A stretch of 64,000 nucleotides of DNA. Origin: Haladaptatus sp. DYF46. Its GTDB lineage: Archaea; Halobacteriota; Halobacteria; Halobacteriales; Haladaptataceae. A program made the translations under genes and the position numbers. Every line of letters starts with the position of its first letter. The first letter of the stretch is position 1. The stretch lies in assembly GCF_021083305.1 (NCBI RefSeq), contig NZ_JAJFAY010000001.1, positions 1,364,001-1,428,000 on the forward strand, read 5' to 3'. Under the pieces are notes generated by a model that was not told where the DNA came from, did no database searches, and worked only from the letters and a program-made list of their open reading frames with translations. Shown here in pieces: positions 23,602 to 32,167 of this stretch.

Positions 23602-25182
23602 TCAGTACGAGCGTTCCGTCACGAGGGAATCCGTATCGTCGAACACGGAAACCGTGTCCCCGTCGTCGTTCCAGACGCTCCGCGAGCGACCCCAATTGAG
23701 GACGACTTCGTCGGTTCCGGTCCCCGTTCGAAGCGTTGCCGCCGCTCCGGGTGGGAGCGTGAACCCATCCGGGAACCGGTACTCGTGTTCGGCTTCGTCC
23801 GTCACCCTCCAACCGGTCAAATCGAGCGGCCGGTCGGTCGTGTTCTCCACGACGATGGATTCCGCCGTCGGCGAACCGGACCCGTCCTCCGGACGCGGGT
23901 GTACCTCGATAACCGAGAGCGACGGTTCCGACGCGGAGTCCGGGGTGTGCGCGTCGAACAGGTCGAACGACGCGTTCAGTTCGGTCGTCGTCGGCAGGGA
24001 CGGGTCGCCGTTCAGGTTGGCGGGTTCGTCCGTCACTCGGTCGTTGTTCAACCGGAGGTCCGTCCCGAGTTCCGCGGCGAGCGCGTTCAATCGTGACCGC
24101 GCCTCGTCGGGCATGCCTTCGTCGGAATGACCGACGAGAACGACCGCACCGCCGGATTCCGCGAAGGATGCGACCGCCTCCCGCTCCGCCGCCGTGAACG
24201 GTTCGGCGGGCGGCGTCACGAGGAGCGCCCGTCCGTTCAGCGCACCGTCCCCCGCCAATTCGTTCACCTGTCGGAGCCGGAGGTCCTGCCCTTCCAAATA
24301 TCGCCCGTAGTAAGCGGTATCCTCGGCGGAAAGGGCGTACTCCGCGTCGAACTGCCCGTGTCCGCCGTCCATCAGGACCGCGCCCGACCGTTTGGTGAGC
24401 GAGGCGATTACGTTGGTGAGGAAGGGGAAGTTTCCGTAGCGACTGGTGTCGGCCGGGAACCCCTCCGCCTGCTCGTACGTCTCGTCGATGAGCGGGCCGC
24501 CGACCAGCACGACGGACGCCGATTCGTCGACGGCGACCAACGGAATCCGCTTCTCGTATGCGGTTCCGTCCCCCGGACGCTGCGTCGCGGTTTCGGCGGC
24601 GAAGACGGGAACCCTGTCCGATGAAACCGGTCCCCCGTCGGTTTCGATGCTCGCGGGGGTGGGCACGAAGAGTTTCTCCACGGACCGGTCCCGAACTTCG
24701 GGAGCGGCGGCGACGTTGCTCTTCGTCCAGACGTGTCGGTGTTCTCTCCTCGCGGTGGCTTCCAGTTTGGAGTACTCGTCGTGGTGTGTGAACCCGGAGT
24801 CGTAGACGCGAGCGAACCCTTCGGCGACGGCCTCGCGATTGTAGACCGTCTCCCGTTCGCCGGTGTCGTCGGCGTCGTACCGAACGTATCGCAGGAGTCG
24901 ACCGTAGCTTCCCCTGTTCGGTTCGTTTTCGTCCGTCAGGAGGTCGACCGTCGCCCCGGCGAGTTCGTCCTTCGCGAACCGACTCGCCGCTTCTCCCCAC
25001 CGGCCGAGATAGTTCAGTTCCTCGATTCCCTCCCACTCGGCGCGGCGCTCGGCATCGGCGTTATCGGTCGTTTCCGGCGTGTCGATGCCGATGATTCGGA
25101 CCGTTTCGGTGGTTCCGTCGTCGAACCGGACGTCTATCGTGTCGCCGTCGGTAACTTCGGCGACGGTGGCCGTCGTGGACAT
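23602..25182 (-). CDS. Thermonuclease-like / DUF4350 / lamin-tail fusion protein
   Basis: A 526-residue three-part protein. Residues about 1-150 are a staphylococcal-nuclease-like (SNc) domain: VTDGDTIDVRFDDGTTETVR, IIGIDTPETTD, GRWGEAASRFAKDEL and the NRGSYGRLLRYVRY segment with the catalytic-type Arg/Glu pattern. The middle (about 170-390) resembles a DUF4350-type Rossmann fold with GAVLMDGGHGQFD and GGAVVLVGHSDEG. The C-terminus (about 420-526) is a lamin-tail domain (IVVENTTDRPLDLTGWRVTD, GDTVSVFDDTDSLV). No signal peptide is seen from the ATG at 25182. Single LTD or SNc proteins are usually exported, so the cellular place is uncertain. Confidence 0.78.
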   Translation of the reverse strand: MSTTATVAEVTDGDTIDVRFDDGTTETVRIIGIDTPETTDNADAERRAEWEGIEELNYLGRWGEAASRFAKDELAGATVDLLTDENEPNRGSYGRLLRYVRYDADDTGERETVYNREAVAEGFARVYDSGFTHHDEYSKLEATARREHRHVWTKSNVAAAPEVRDRSVEKLFVPTPASIETDGGPVSSDRVPVFAAETATQRPGDGTAYEKRIPLVAVDESASVVLVGGPLIDETYEQAEGFPADTSRYGNFPFLTNVIASLTKRSGAVLMDGGHGQFDAEYALSAEDTAYYGRYLEGQDLRLRQVNELAGDGALNGRALLVTPPAEPFTAAEREAVASFAESGGAVVLVGHSDEGMPDEARSRLNALAAELGTDLRLNNDRVTDEPANLNGDPSLPTTTELNASFDLFDAHTPDSASEPSLSVIEVHPRPEDGSGSPTAESIVVENTTDRPLDLTGWRVTDEAEHEYRFPDGFTLPPGAAATLRTGTGTDEVVLNWGRSRSVWNDDGDTVSVFDDTDSLVTERSY

Positions 25183-25372
25183 ACGTTCCCCGATACGCAC
25201 CGTAGCCGCATCATTCGTTCTTAGATTTTCTGATAAAATTTCAAGTGGTATAAATAGCAATAAATATGTGAACCGAACGGCACCGAAAGACGGTCGGCCC
25301 GGTTCGGAAAGAAACGGACTCGTTCGTGAACCCACACAAATGCTATCTGGCAGCGAGTAGTTAACGAGAAAA

Positions 25373-25996
25373 ATGGGCGAATCGGAGGGGGAGGCGGGGA
25401 ACCTGACGGACCGAAAGCGAACCGAAGGGATGAATCGGCTCATGGGCTTCAGCGACGGCGTCTTCGCCATCGCCATCACGCTGTTGATACTCAACATCGA
25501 AGTACCCAAGCCGACGGGAGCGGCGGCGTTGAGTCAAATCGTCGACGAGTGGCCCGACATTCTGAGCTACGTCATCAGCTTTCTCGTCATCGGAAACTAC
25601 TGGATCGTCCACCACGACATCTTCGGGGATGTCGAGCGCTACAACCAGAAACTCCTCTGGCTGAACATCATCTATCTCATGTTCATCGCGTTCATCCCGT
25701 TTTCCACCTCGCTCATCGGCGACTTTCCGGGGGGCGTTCCCGTGATGGTTTACGCCGGAACGCTCACGCTGACGAGCATCGTCCTCGCCGTTCTCTGGCG
25801 GTACGCGTGGGGAAGCGACCTGCTCGACGGGACGGTCGACCGCGATGACATGCGCGAAGTCACGTACGACATTCTCACCCCCGCCACCGTCTTCGCCGTG
25901 TCGATTCTGATAGCGCTCGTGAACGCACGGTGGGCGACGTATTCGTGGTTTCTCCTCCTCGTCGCCGACCCGATTCGGGAGCGATTGATCGGATGA
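25373..25996 (+). CDS. TMEM175 family potassium channel-like protein
   Basis: A 207-residue membrane protein with six predicted helices. The signature FSDGVFAIAITLLILNIEVP lies in the first helix, with the selectivity-filter region F26-S27-D28 typical for prokaryotic TMEM175. Prokaryotic members are tetrameric potassium-permeable channels with one six-helix repeat, and the length fits. The soluble N-terminus (about 20 residues) is acidic. No neighbouring ion-transport genes are seen. An AT-rich region of about 190 bp precedes it. Confidence 0.88.
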   Translation: MGESEGEAGNLTDRKRTEGMNRLMGFSDGVFAIAITLLILNIEVPKPTGAAALSQIVDEWPDILSYVISFLVIGNYWIVHHDIFGDVERYNQKLLWLNIIYLMFIAFIPFSTSLIGDFPGGVPVMVYAGTLTLTSIVLAVLWRYAWGSDLLDGTVDRDDMREVTYDILTPATVFAVSILIALVNARWATYSWFLLLVADPIRERLIG

Positions 25997-26129
25997 TCTC
26001 CAAGATCGCATATTTTGGACGGTACAGGACGGTAAACGTCGGAAACTCGGATCGAGACGGGAAATGTATAAACTGCAAAATGCGATATCAAATGGCTGTA
26101 CATACCACCCGACCATTTGACTTCTGATA

Positions 26130-26294
26130 ATTCGGTCAGCGCCGACGGGGTTTCTCCATCGGAGAACCGTGACGCTATATGGATGACTCCGGGGACTCTC
26201 CGACGTACTCGCCGAACACGGTTTCGAACTCACCACGTTCGCACCGAAGCCGGACGTGGGAGTCGTAGAGACCGCTATCGTCGAAAAACGGACG
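26130..26294 (+). pseudogene. Possible decayed C-terminal gene fragment
   Basis: In one frame the intergenic region reads APTGFLHRRTVTLYG, a TGA stop, then LRGLSDVLAEHGFELTTF and APKPDVGVVETAIVEKR. The second part has protein-like composition and codon use, but no start codon and no upstream domain. It could be the end of a lost gene, for instance of a methyltransferase. The frame runs into the antisense of the reductase gene, so the call is weak. The rest of the 25997-26301 gap shows nothing recognisable except AT-rich sequence. Confidence 0.25.
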
Positions 26295-26301
26295 GACCGG
26301 A

Positions 26302-27318
26302 CTACTCCTCTCGCTCGCCGACCTTCACCAACTGCTTGCCGATGTTTTCGCCCTCGAACAGGCCGAGGAAGGCGTCGGGGGCGTTCTCCAACCCCTCGGT
26401 GACGGTTTCTCGATACCGGATTTTGTCCTCGGAAATCCACTTACCGAGTTGCTTCGCGCCCTGTTCGAATCGCGGCGCGAAGTCGCCGACGAGGAGACCC
26501 TCCACGGTCGCACGCGTCTCGATGAGTTTGCCGAGTTTGCGCGGACCGGTCGGTACGGATTCGGCGTTGTAGAGCGCGATTTGACCGCAGACGGCGACGC
26601 GAGCGTCGACGTTGAGTTTGGAGAAGACGGCGTCCGTGATCTCGCCGCCGACGTTGTCGAAGTAACGGTCCACGCCCCCGGGCGCGGCGTCGTCGAGCGC
26701 CTGCCCGTAGTCGTCCACGTCCTTGTAGTTGATTCCGACGTCGAACCCGAGTTCGTCTTCGAGGAAGGACACCTTCTCGTCGGACCCGGCGAAACCGACG
26801 ACTTTGGCACCCGTGAGCTTCGAAATCTGGCCGACGACGGAGCCGACCGCACCGGCCGCACCGGTGACGACGACCGTATCGTCCGCGCGGGGTTGGAGGA
26901 CTTCGCGGGTGCCGAAGAAGCCGGTCAATCCCGGCATACCGAGGACGCCCAGCGAGGTGGAGATGGGCGCGAGGTCCGGGTCGACTTCTTGGAGTTCCGG
27001 TCCGAGGGCGGTGACGTAGTCGGCCCATTCGAGGTTGCCGGTCACGATGTCGCCCACCTCGAATTCAGTGCCGTTGGATTCGACGACTTCACCGACGACG
27101 CCGCCTTCGAGTGGGTCGCCGACCGCCCACGGGTCGGCGTAGGACTCCCGGGCGTCCATCCGACCGCGCATGTACGGGTCCACGGAGAGGTACAACGTGC
27201 GGACGAGCGCCTCGCCCGGACCCGGTTCCGGGACGTCCCCTTCGACCAGTTCGAAGGTGTCTCGGTCGGGCGTTCCGCTCGGGCGCTTCGACAGCAGGAA
27301 TTTTCGATTCGTCGCCAT
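26302..27318 (-). CDS. Zinc-independent MDR oxidoreductase (CurA/leukotriene B4 dehydrogenase-like)
   Basis: A 338-residue medium-chain dehydrogenase/reductase without zinc ligands. It has the N-terminal GroES-like domain (FELVEGDVPEPGPGEALVR, YLSVDPYMRGRM) and the nucleotide-binding domain with VVVTGAAGAVGSVVGQISKL, then GVDRYFDNVGGEI and NVDARVAVCGQIALYN. These features match the NADPH-dependent 2-alkenal reductase/CurA group that reduces enones or quinones. The physiological substrate is unknown. The ATG at 27318 (MATNRKFLLSKRP) is preferred to one three codons or more upstream. Confidence 0.9.
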   Translation of the reverse strand: MATNRKFLLSKRPSGTPDRDTFELVEGDVPEPGPGEALVRTLYLSVDPYMRGRMDARESYADPWAVGDPLEGGVVGEVVESNGTEFEVGDIVTGNLEWADYVTALGPELQEVDPDLAPISTSLGVLGMPGLTGFFGTREVLQPRADDTVVVTGAAGAVGSVVGQISKLTGAKVVGFAGSDEKVSFLEDELGFDVGINYKDVDDYGQALDDAAPGGVDRYFDNVGGEITDAVFSKLNVDARVAVCGQIALYNAESVPTGPRKLGKLIETRATVEGLLVGDFAPRFEQGAKQLGKWISEDKIRYRETVTEGLENAPDAFLGLFEGENIGKQLVKVGEREE

Positions 27319-27392
27319 ACTGAGCGATAGTTGGTACACGGATAAGGGGGCTGTGGCGGAAGCCGCCTTTGCCGCTTACGGGAGGACGACAA

Positions 27393-28205
27393 CTAAGGGA
27401 GGACAGCAAGCGACACGACGACGACGAGGTGGAAGGTGACGTGACCGGCCATCGACGATTCGATGCTGTTCTGCCAGTAGAGCCATCCCAAACCGACGCC
27501 GACGAGCGCGTTGAGAAAAACGACCGGAACGACCAGCGCGGGCGTTACCGCGGCGGTGGCCGCGAGCACGGGGAGATGACCGGCACCGAACGCCACCGCG
27601 GAGACGGCGATTGCGGCCCACATGACGCCGGAGGAGGGACGGTCCCCGCCGGTGAGCTTCCAGAGGACCCACGCGACGAACGTCATGAAGCCGTACCGGA
27701 CGAGCAACTCCTCGGTGATACCGCCGTAGAGGAATTTGGTCAGGAGTCCCACCGCTACCGAGTAGACGGTTGCGTCGTTCGCAGCGACCGCGAGGAGTGA
27801 CGACAGTCCGGGAACGAACGCCGCGAACGCACCGTCGAGGACGAGAACGGCGAGAGCGAGGACGACGCCGACACCGACCGATGCGGGTAGCTCCTCGGCG
27901 AACAGCACCGGCGGTTGCGTCGTTCCGACGACCCGGTAAAGGACGTGCGAATGGAGTCGCACGCGGGGAATGAGGGCGGTACCGACGAGGCAGGCGAGTG
28001 AGAGGAGGACGAGCGGTTGTGCGATGGCGAGCAAGAAGAGGAGATGGGTAGGCACGTCGGCAACCTGCGGAAGGCTGTGCAGTTCGTCGAGCGACGACGC
28101 GCCGACGAACAGGACGCCGGGAATCCCGAGCGCGAACATCAGGGCGGCCCCTTCGACGAACGAGCGCGGTCGTAGTCGGTCCCTCGTCGAACCGCGGTGA
28201 CTCAT
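27393..28205 (-). CDS. CPBP family intramembrane glutamic protease
   Basis: A 270-residue polytopic membrane protein with about seven or eight helices. The catalytic motifs of the CPBP (CAAX protease/bacteriocin-processing) family are visible: GGITEELLVRYGFM with the EExxxR, then AFGAGHLPVL with the His, and AGHVTFHLVVV in the last helix. All residues needed for activity are therefore present. The substrate is unknown. The gene diverges from ubaA, with about 100 bp between the starts. Confidence 0.88.
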   Translation of the reverse strand: MSHRGSTRDRLRPRSFVEGAALMFALGIPGVLFVGASSLDELHSLPQVADVPTHLLFLLAIAQPLVLLSLACLVGTALIPRVRLHSHVLYRVVGTTQPPVLFAEELPASVGVGVVLALAVLVLDGAFAAFVPGLSSLLAVAANDATVYSVAVGLLTKFLYGGITEELLVRYGFMTFVAWVLWKLTGGDRPSSGVMWAAIAVSAVAFGAGHLPVLAATAAVTPALVVPVVFLNALVGVGLGWLYWQNSIESSMAGHVTFHLVVVVSLAVLP

Positions 28206-28302
28206 ATGACCCGGACCGTACCCGAGGACCAAAAAGGTTCGAGTGACGGTTCGGGTTCCGGTGGAACCACGGATTTATAGCCGGATGTGCCCACTGGAAA
28301 CC

Positions 28303-29121
28303 ATGGGCGGCCTTTCGCTCGACGCGACGCAACTCGACCGCTACTCCCGGCACATCATTATGGACGAGGTGGGCGCGGAGGGCCAACAGGCGCTCCTCGA
28401 CGCCCGCGTCCTCGTGATCGGTGCCGGCGGCCTCGGCGCACCGGCCATCGAATACCTCGCGGCGGCGGGCGTCGGCACCATCGGAATCGCCGACGACGAC
28501 GCCGTGGAGCGGAGCAACCTCCAGCGACAGGTGATTCACGGCGACGGCGACGTTTCGCGTCCGAAAGTCGAGAGCGCCGCCGACTTCGTTCGGGACCTCA
28601 ACCCCGACATCGCCGTCGAGACCTACGAGGTCCGCGTCGAACCCGACAACGCGGAATCGCTCATCGCGGACTACGATTTCGTCGTGGACGCGAGCGACAA
28701 CTTCCGAACCCGGTACCTCGTCAACGACGTGTGTACCCTCACCGACACGCCGTTCTCCCACGGCGCGATTTACAAGTTCGAGGGACAGGTCACGACGTTC
28801 ACGACCGACGGGCCGTGTTACCGCTGTCTGTTCCCCGAAGCGCCGCCGGAAGACATGGTCGCCGACTGTGCGACGACGGGCGTCCTCGGCGTCCTCCCCG
28901 GAACCGTCGGCTGTATTCAGGCCACGGAGACGGTCAAATCGCTCACGGGAATCGGCGAGGTGCTGGAGGGCCGGATGCTGTTCTACGACGCGATGGACAT
29001 GAGCTTCGAGGAAGTTCAGTATCGCAACAACCCCAACTGTCCCGTCTGCGGTTCGGACCCCATCGACTCCATCGAGGACGTGGAGTACACCGAATCGTCG
29101 TGTGCAGTGCGGGCGGACTGA
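28303..29121 (+). CDS. ubaA: E1-like SAMP-activating enzyme UbaA (MoeB/ThiF family)
   Basis: A 272-residue adenylyltransferase that activates ubiquitin-like SAMP proteins for protein conjugation, molybdopterin synthesis and tRNA thiolation in haloarchaea. The ATP loop VIGAGGLGAPAIEYLAAAG, the DNLQ-like RSNLQRQVIH and the active-site Cys179 in VADCATTGVLGVLPG are visible. Zinc is held by two pairs, C162/C165 (CYRC) and C236/C239 (CPVC). The domain lacks a rhodanese extension, as in other archaeal UbaA. The ATG at 28303 is preferred to one six codons upstream. Confidence 0.92.
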   Translation: MGGLSLDATQLDRYSRHIIMDEVGAEGQQALLDARVLVIGAGGLGAPAIEYLAAAGVGTIGIADDDAVERSNLQRQVIHGDGDVSRPKVESAADFVRDLNPDIAVETYEVRVEPDNAESLIADYDFVVDASDNFRTRYLVNDVCTLTDTPFSHGAIYKFEGQVTTFTTDGPCYRCLFPEAPPEDMVADCATTGVLGVLPGTVGCIQATETVKSLTGIGEVLEGRMLFYDAMDMSFEEVQYRNNPNCPVCGSDPIDSIEDVEYTESSCAVRAD

Positions 29122-29231
29122 CCGTATTTTTCGACAGTGCTAAACACCGTCAAACACGGTTCTTATGCCATGAGAACCGCAACATAGGTTTATCACATAT
29201 CCCGACGTCTCTACAATCGTAGGTGAATGCA

Positions 29232-29801
29232 ATGGCAACTAACCAACTCAACACTGGAGCAAACACGTTCGAAAGCAAAATCGGCGGCCTAACCGTTCGC
29301 GGACAGGCACACAGCCTGAGCGCGTGGTTCGTGTTGGCGCTCCGTCTCATGATGGGCTACGCGTTCCTCGCCGCCGGATGGGCGAAGATCGCGGCGGCCG
29401 AACCGTTCGACGCGGCGGGCTACCTGACGAACGCGGTTCCCGCGGCGAGCCCGATGGTCGGCGTGTTTCACTGGATGGGTACCACTCCCTGGTTCGTGGA
29501 CGTCGTGAACGTCGCCGTCCCGTGGGGTGAACTGTTCATCGGCCTCGCGCTCCTCGTCGGCGCCTTCGTTCGCCTCGCGGCGTTCTTCGGCGCGTTCATG
29601 ATGGCCATGTTCTACTTCGGCAACTGGACGGTCGAACACGGCGTCATCAACGGCGACTTCGCGTACATGCTCGTCTTCCTCGCCGTCGCGGCGTTCGGCG
29701 CGGGGTACATCCTCGGCTTGGACACGCTCATCGCGCGCTACGAAGTTGGCGGCGAGGCGCTGGTCGAGCGCTATCCCGCCCTGCAGTACATCCTCGGCTG
29801 A
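29232..29801 (+). CDS. DoxX family membrane protein
   Basis: A 189-residue membrane protein with four or five helices typical of DoxX/TQO small-subunit relatives: FVLALRLMMGYAFLAAGWAKI in the first helix, then TPWFVDVVNVAVPWGELFIG and LGAFMMAMFYFGN-type segments. In thermoacidophiles DoxD/DoxA form thiosulfate:quinone oxidoreductase; haloarchaeal DoxX proteins are not assigned. The ATG at 29232 is used in place of a GTG three codons upstream. A TATA-like GTTTATCACATA is located about 40 nt upstream. Confidence 0.82.
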   Translation: MATNQLNTGANTFESKIGGLTVRGQAHSLSAWFVLALRLMMGYAFLAAGWAKIAAAEPFDAAGYLTNAVPAASPMVGVFHWMGTTPWFVDVVNVAVPWGELFIGLALLVGAFVRLAAFFGAFMMAMFYFGNWTVEHGVINGDFAYMLVFLAVAAFGAGYILGLDTLIARYEVGGEALVERYPALQYILG

Positions 29802-29838
29802 GCACGCTTTTTTCGCGGTGGACAGCGACAGTAGTACC

Positions 29839-30957
29839 ATGAAATCGGGGGACGTGGAACGCTGGCGAAATAACTGGCAGGACGAGGTGGACGGCGCGGC
29901 GCTCTATCGCGCGATGGCCGAGTCGGAATCGAACCCGGAACTCGCGGAGTTGTACCGAAATCTGGCCGAGACGGAAGGAGAACACGCGGATTTTTGGGCG
30001 ACGAAGCTGGACGACGCTGACGAACCGGTCGGGTTGCCCGCCCCGAGCCGTCGTGTGCGAACCCTCGCGTGGCTCGCGCGGCGGTTCGGCGCGAACTTCG
30101 TCCTTCCCGCGGTTCGCGGAAGCGAAATCGGCGGGAGCGTGGAGTATCACCGCCAGCCCGATGCTGACTCCTCGCTCGTGGACGACGAACGCTCACACGC
30201 TCATCTCCTCGCGAATTTGGACACGTCGAGCGGCGTGGAGGGCGGGACGCTGGCACGACTGGAAGGCAGACACCACGCGACCAGCGGGAACGCGCTCCGG
30301 GCCGCCGTCCTCGGCGCGAACGACGGTCTCGTCTCGAACCTGAGTCTGGTGATGGGCGTCGCGGGCGCGGCGCTGGCCCCGACCTCGATTCTCATCACGG
30401 GACTCGCCGGACTGCTGGCGGGTGCTGGCTCCATGGCGATGGGCGAGTGGCTCTCGGTCACGAGTTCGCGGGAACTGTACCAGCGCCAAATCGGCGTCGA
30501 AGCCGAGGAACTCGCGGAAGTGCCCGAGGAGGAGGAAACCGAACTGGCGCTTATCTACCGGGCGAAGGGTCTGTCGCGGGAACAGGCGGAAGAACTCGCC
30601 GCCCAAATCGTCTCGGACCGGGAAACGGCCCTCGACACGTTGGCGCGGGAGGAACTGGGCATCGACCCGGAAGGTCTCGGCGGGTCGGCGTGGGAGGCGG
30701 CGGGGTCCTCGTTCGTCCTGTTCGCGCTGGGCGCGATCGTTCCGGTCGCGCCGTTCGCCGTCTTTTCGGGCCTCACCGCGGTCGGGGTGAGCCTGCTCGC
30801 GAGCGCGCTCGCGCTGTTCGCCATCGGCGCAGGTATCACGCTCCTCACCGGACGGAGCGTCCTGTACTCCGGCGGTCGTCAGGTCCTCATCGGACTCGCG
30901 GCGGCGGCGCTGACGTTCGGCGTGGGCCGACTCATCGGCGTGACCATTGCGGGATGA
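29839..30957 (+). CDS. Ferritin-like/VIT1 fusion (CCC1 family metal transporter)
   Basis: A 372-residue fusion. Residues about 1-140 form a rubrerythrin-like four-helix domain with ExxH-type ligand pairs (DGAALYRAMAESESN, LAETEGEHADFW), and residues about 145-372 form the VIT1/CCC1 transporter (NALRAAVLGANDGLVSNLSLVMG, AMGEWLSVTSSREL). VIT1 proteins move ferrous iron or manganese out of the cytosol, and the fused ferritin-like domain is thought to bind or oxidise the metal. Architecture is known in other prokaryotes (MbfA-like). It starts 37 bp after the DoxX gene and is probably cotranscribed. Confidence 0.88.
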   Translation: MKSGDVERWRNNWQDEVDGAALYRAMAESESNPELAELYRNLAETEGEHADFWATKLDDADEPVGLPAPSRRVRTLAWLARRFGANFVLPAVRGSEIGGSVEYHRQPDADSSLVDDERSHAHLLANLDTSSGVEGGTLARLEGRHHATSGNALRAAVLGANDGLVSNLSLVMGVAGAALAPTSILITGLAGLLAGAGSMAMGEWLSVTSSRELYQRQIGVEAEELAEVPEEEETELALIYRAKGLSREQAEELAAQIVSDRETALDTLAREELGIDPEGLGGSAWEAAGSSFVLFALGAIVPVAPFAVFSGLTAVGVSLLASALALFAIGAGITLLTGRSVLYSGGRQVLIGLAAAALTFGVGRLIGVTIAG

Positions 30958-31008
30958 TTTCCGAGGGGCGGTGCGGTGAAACAACCCTCGACGAAAATCC
31001 GTGAGTAC

Positions 31009-32154
31009 ATGACGATGCGACAGAGATGGGCGAGTATGGACTCGAACGTGGGGCGGTGGAGCGGTCGAGCGGTCGTCGCGGTGACGGCGCTCGGCGCGCT
31101 TCCGGTGGTTTCCGCTCACGGCGAGAGCCACCCGCAACCGTATCCGCAATGGCTCGCGCTGGTCGTCATGGCCGTCGGTATCGCCATCGTCGGCGGGAGT
31201 GTCCTTCTCGGACGCACCGTGTGGGAACATCGCCGAACCCAAACCCTCTACGGCGTCTACCTCGGCCTGTTCGTCGCCGCCGCGGGTGCGGTCGGTCTGG
31301 TACAGCTTTCGCCGGTGCAGACGCTTCGGGCGTCGCAGGAACCGATCGCGAGACAGTGGTACCAACCGCTGACGCTGGCACTCGGGACGATGATAGCCGT
31401 CGGAAGCCTCATCGCCGGGCGTCTGCGATTTCCCGAGCGCCCGCGCTACGCCGCATTCGGGATAGCCCTCGGCGCGTGGGTCGCCTACCCGACGGTGATG
31501 TCGTCCGTCGGCGCGGCGACGAACCCCGTGGGATACGCCCTCGTCCTCGGACTCCCGGTCGGCGTCGGCTACATCCTCTGGCGGGACGCGCGCGAACCGC
31601 TATCGCGGGTTTTCAGCAACGGCAAGGCCCGGTGGTTTGGCGTCGGAACGGGCGTCCTCGCGTCGCTGTTCTTCGCCTTCTCGATGGGCATGGTGACGTT
31701 CGTCCCCGAACACGGAATCGGCATCCCGAAGGGGTCGTTCGTGACGACGGCGCAGGTCGCAAACCCGCTCGTCTACTGGACCGCCGTGGAGTTCGGCTTC
31801 CCGTCGATTCCGATCTCCGGGGTGTTCTCGACCGGACTGCTGATTCAGATCGGGCTCGTCGGCGTCCTCGTCGGCTTGAACGGCGGGATAATCGCCAACC
31901 AGTGGCTCGGCGACGCAAGGACCGGGTCCACCGGCGCGGCCTCGGGAACGGCGGCCGTCGCGGCCCCGAACGCCTGTTGTTGCTGTGGTCCGGTCATCTC
32001 CGAACTCGCCGTCGTGTCGGTCGGTCCGTCGGCCGCGGCCCCGCTCTACTGGCTGTTCGTGGACCTCGCGTCGCCGGTCGGCGCGCTCTTTTTCGTCGTC
32101 AGCGTCGGCCTGCTGGTCGGCAACCTCGCGCTGTTCGGCATCAGGAACGAGTGA
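31009..32154 (+). CDS. Polytopic membrane protein with CCCC motif, haloarchaeal hypothetical
   Basis: A protein of about 381 residues with roughly nine transmembrane helices. Residues after the N-terminal helix contain a His-containing loop (SAHGESHPQPYPQW), and near residue 325 is an unusual run PNACCCCGPV within a loop before the last two helices. Four adjacent cysteines might bind a metal or form a regulatory site. I do not recognise the family. The start is uncertain: a GTG at 30976 or ATG at 31009 or 31015 are all in frame. It follows the VIT1 fusion by about 50 bp and may be in the same transcription unit, so a metal-related role is imaginable. Confidence 0.6.
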   Translation: MTMRQRWASMDSNVGRWSGRAVVAVTALGALPVVSAHGESHPQPYPQWLALVVMAVGIAIVGGSVLLGRTVWEHRRTQTLYGVYLGLFVAAAGAVGLVQLSPVQTLRASQEPIARQWYQPLTLALGTMIAVGSLIAGRLRFPERPRYAAFGIALGAWVAYPTVMSSVGAATNPVGYALVLGLPVGVGYILWRDAREPLSRVFSNGKARWFGVGTGVLASLFFAFSMGMVTFVPEHGIGIPKGSFVTTAQVANPLVYWTAVEFGFPSIPISGVFSTGLLIQIGLVGVLVGLNGGIIANQWLGDARTGSTGAASGTAAVAAPNACCCCGPVISELAVVSVGPSAAAPLYWLFVDLASPVGALFFVVSVGLLVGNLALFGIRNE

Positions 32155-32167
32155 GCGAATCGAACGC

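Noticed and set aside
22760-25036. A 758-codon minus-strand open frame across rpl15e and the nuclease fusion gene
   Set aside because: It is in a shadow frame of two well-supported genes, with Arg/Gly-rich low-complexity translation.
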